This document shows positions 6,730 to 6,759 of a DNA stretch of 6,759 nucleotides, piece by piece. Both the position numbers and the translations under genes were made by a program. Each line of letters starts with the position of its first letter. Positions within the stretch are counted from its first letter, which is position 1. Location: positions 1 to 6,759 of the forward strand of contig CAMAMZ010000115.1 in the NCBI GenBank assembly GCA_945837185.1. Reading direction: 5' to 3'. Source of the DNA: an uncultured Bacteroidales bacterium (GTDB taxonomy: Bacteria > Bacteroidota > Bacteroidia > Bacteroidales > Bacteroidaceae). The notes under the pieces are model-generated. The model was not told the origin of the DNA, made no database searches, and saw only the letters and a program-made list of their open reading frames with translations.

Positions 6730-6759
6730 TGTTTATACGTTAGATAATAATCCGTTCAA
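6730..6759 (-). promoter_or_regulatory. Weak candidate promoter of the GH84 gene
   Basis: On the minus strand a TTG (6759-6757) is followed by 19 nt and then TATAAACA (6737-6730). This has the right spacing and the TA start of a Bacteroidetes -33/-7 pair, but the TTTG half is poor. It would leave a short leader before the ATG at 6715. The TTG lies at the very window edge, so this is tentative. Confidence 0.22.

Noticed and set aside
1..6759. A novel defence, mobile or RNA-based system
   Set aside because: No repeat arrays, transposase, integrase, reverse transcriptase, toxin-antitoxin pair or structured RNA candidate was seen. All substantial space is taken by five conserved-type genes.

Overview
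The window looks like chromosomal DNA from a member of Bacteroidales, probably Prevotellaceae. This rests on the protein sequences, on a Bacteroidetes-type -7 promoter element (TAnnTTTG), on the scarcity of Shine-Dalgarno sites, and on a secreted GH84 glycosidase of the Bacteroides type. The family-level placement is an inference. All five genes lie on the minus strand, so transcription runs from high to low coordinates.

Layout in transcription order: (a) 6715-4163, a secreted 850-residue GH84 beta-N-acetylglucosaminidase with a C-terminal discoidin-like domain, ending in a clear intrinsic terminator (4142-4105). (b) 4070-3030, a YeiH/UPF0324 membrane protein (putative sulfate exporter family) with its own probable promoter directly after that terminator. 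(c) A 140-bp intergenic region (2890-3029) with a good Bacteroidetes -7 element, a short palindrome and a longer-range inverted repeat. (d) A tight three-gene cluster: an uncharacterised Bacteroidales protein (2889-2281), a carboxynorspermidine/carboxyspermidine dehydrogenase of the saccharopine dehydrogenase family (2247-1009), and recA (986 to beyond base 1). Gaps inside the cluster are 33 and 22 bp.

The likely transcription units are GH84 alone, yeiH alone (possibly reading through, as no convincing terminator follows it), and the three-gene recA operon. The dehydrogenase points to the alternative spermidine route through carboxyspermidine. RecA does recombination and repair. The cluster therefore pairs polyamine synthesis with DNA repair, with an unknown protein encoded first.

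I found no tRNA, rRNA, CRISPR array, insertion sequence, phage gene or defence system. The window reads as ordinary core chromosome, and I do not see a convincing undescribed system in it. The most useful leads are the promoter architecture and composition of the recA operon.
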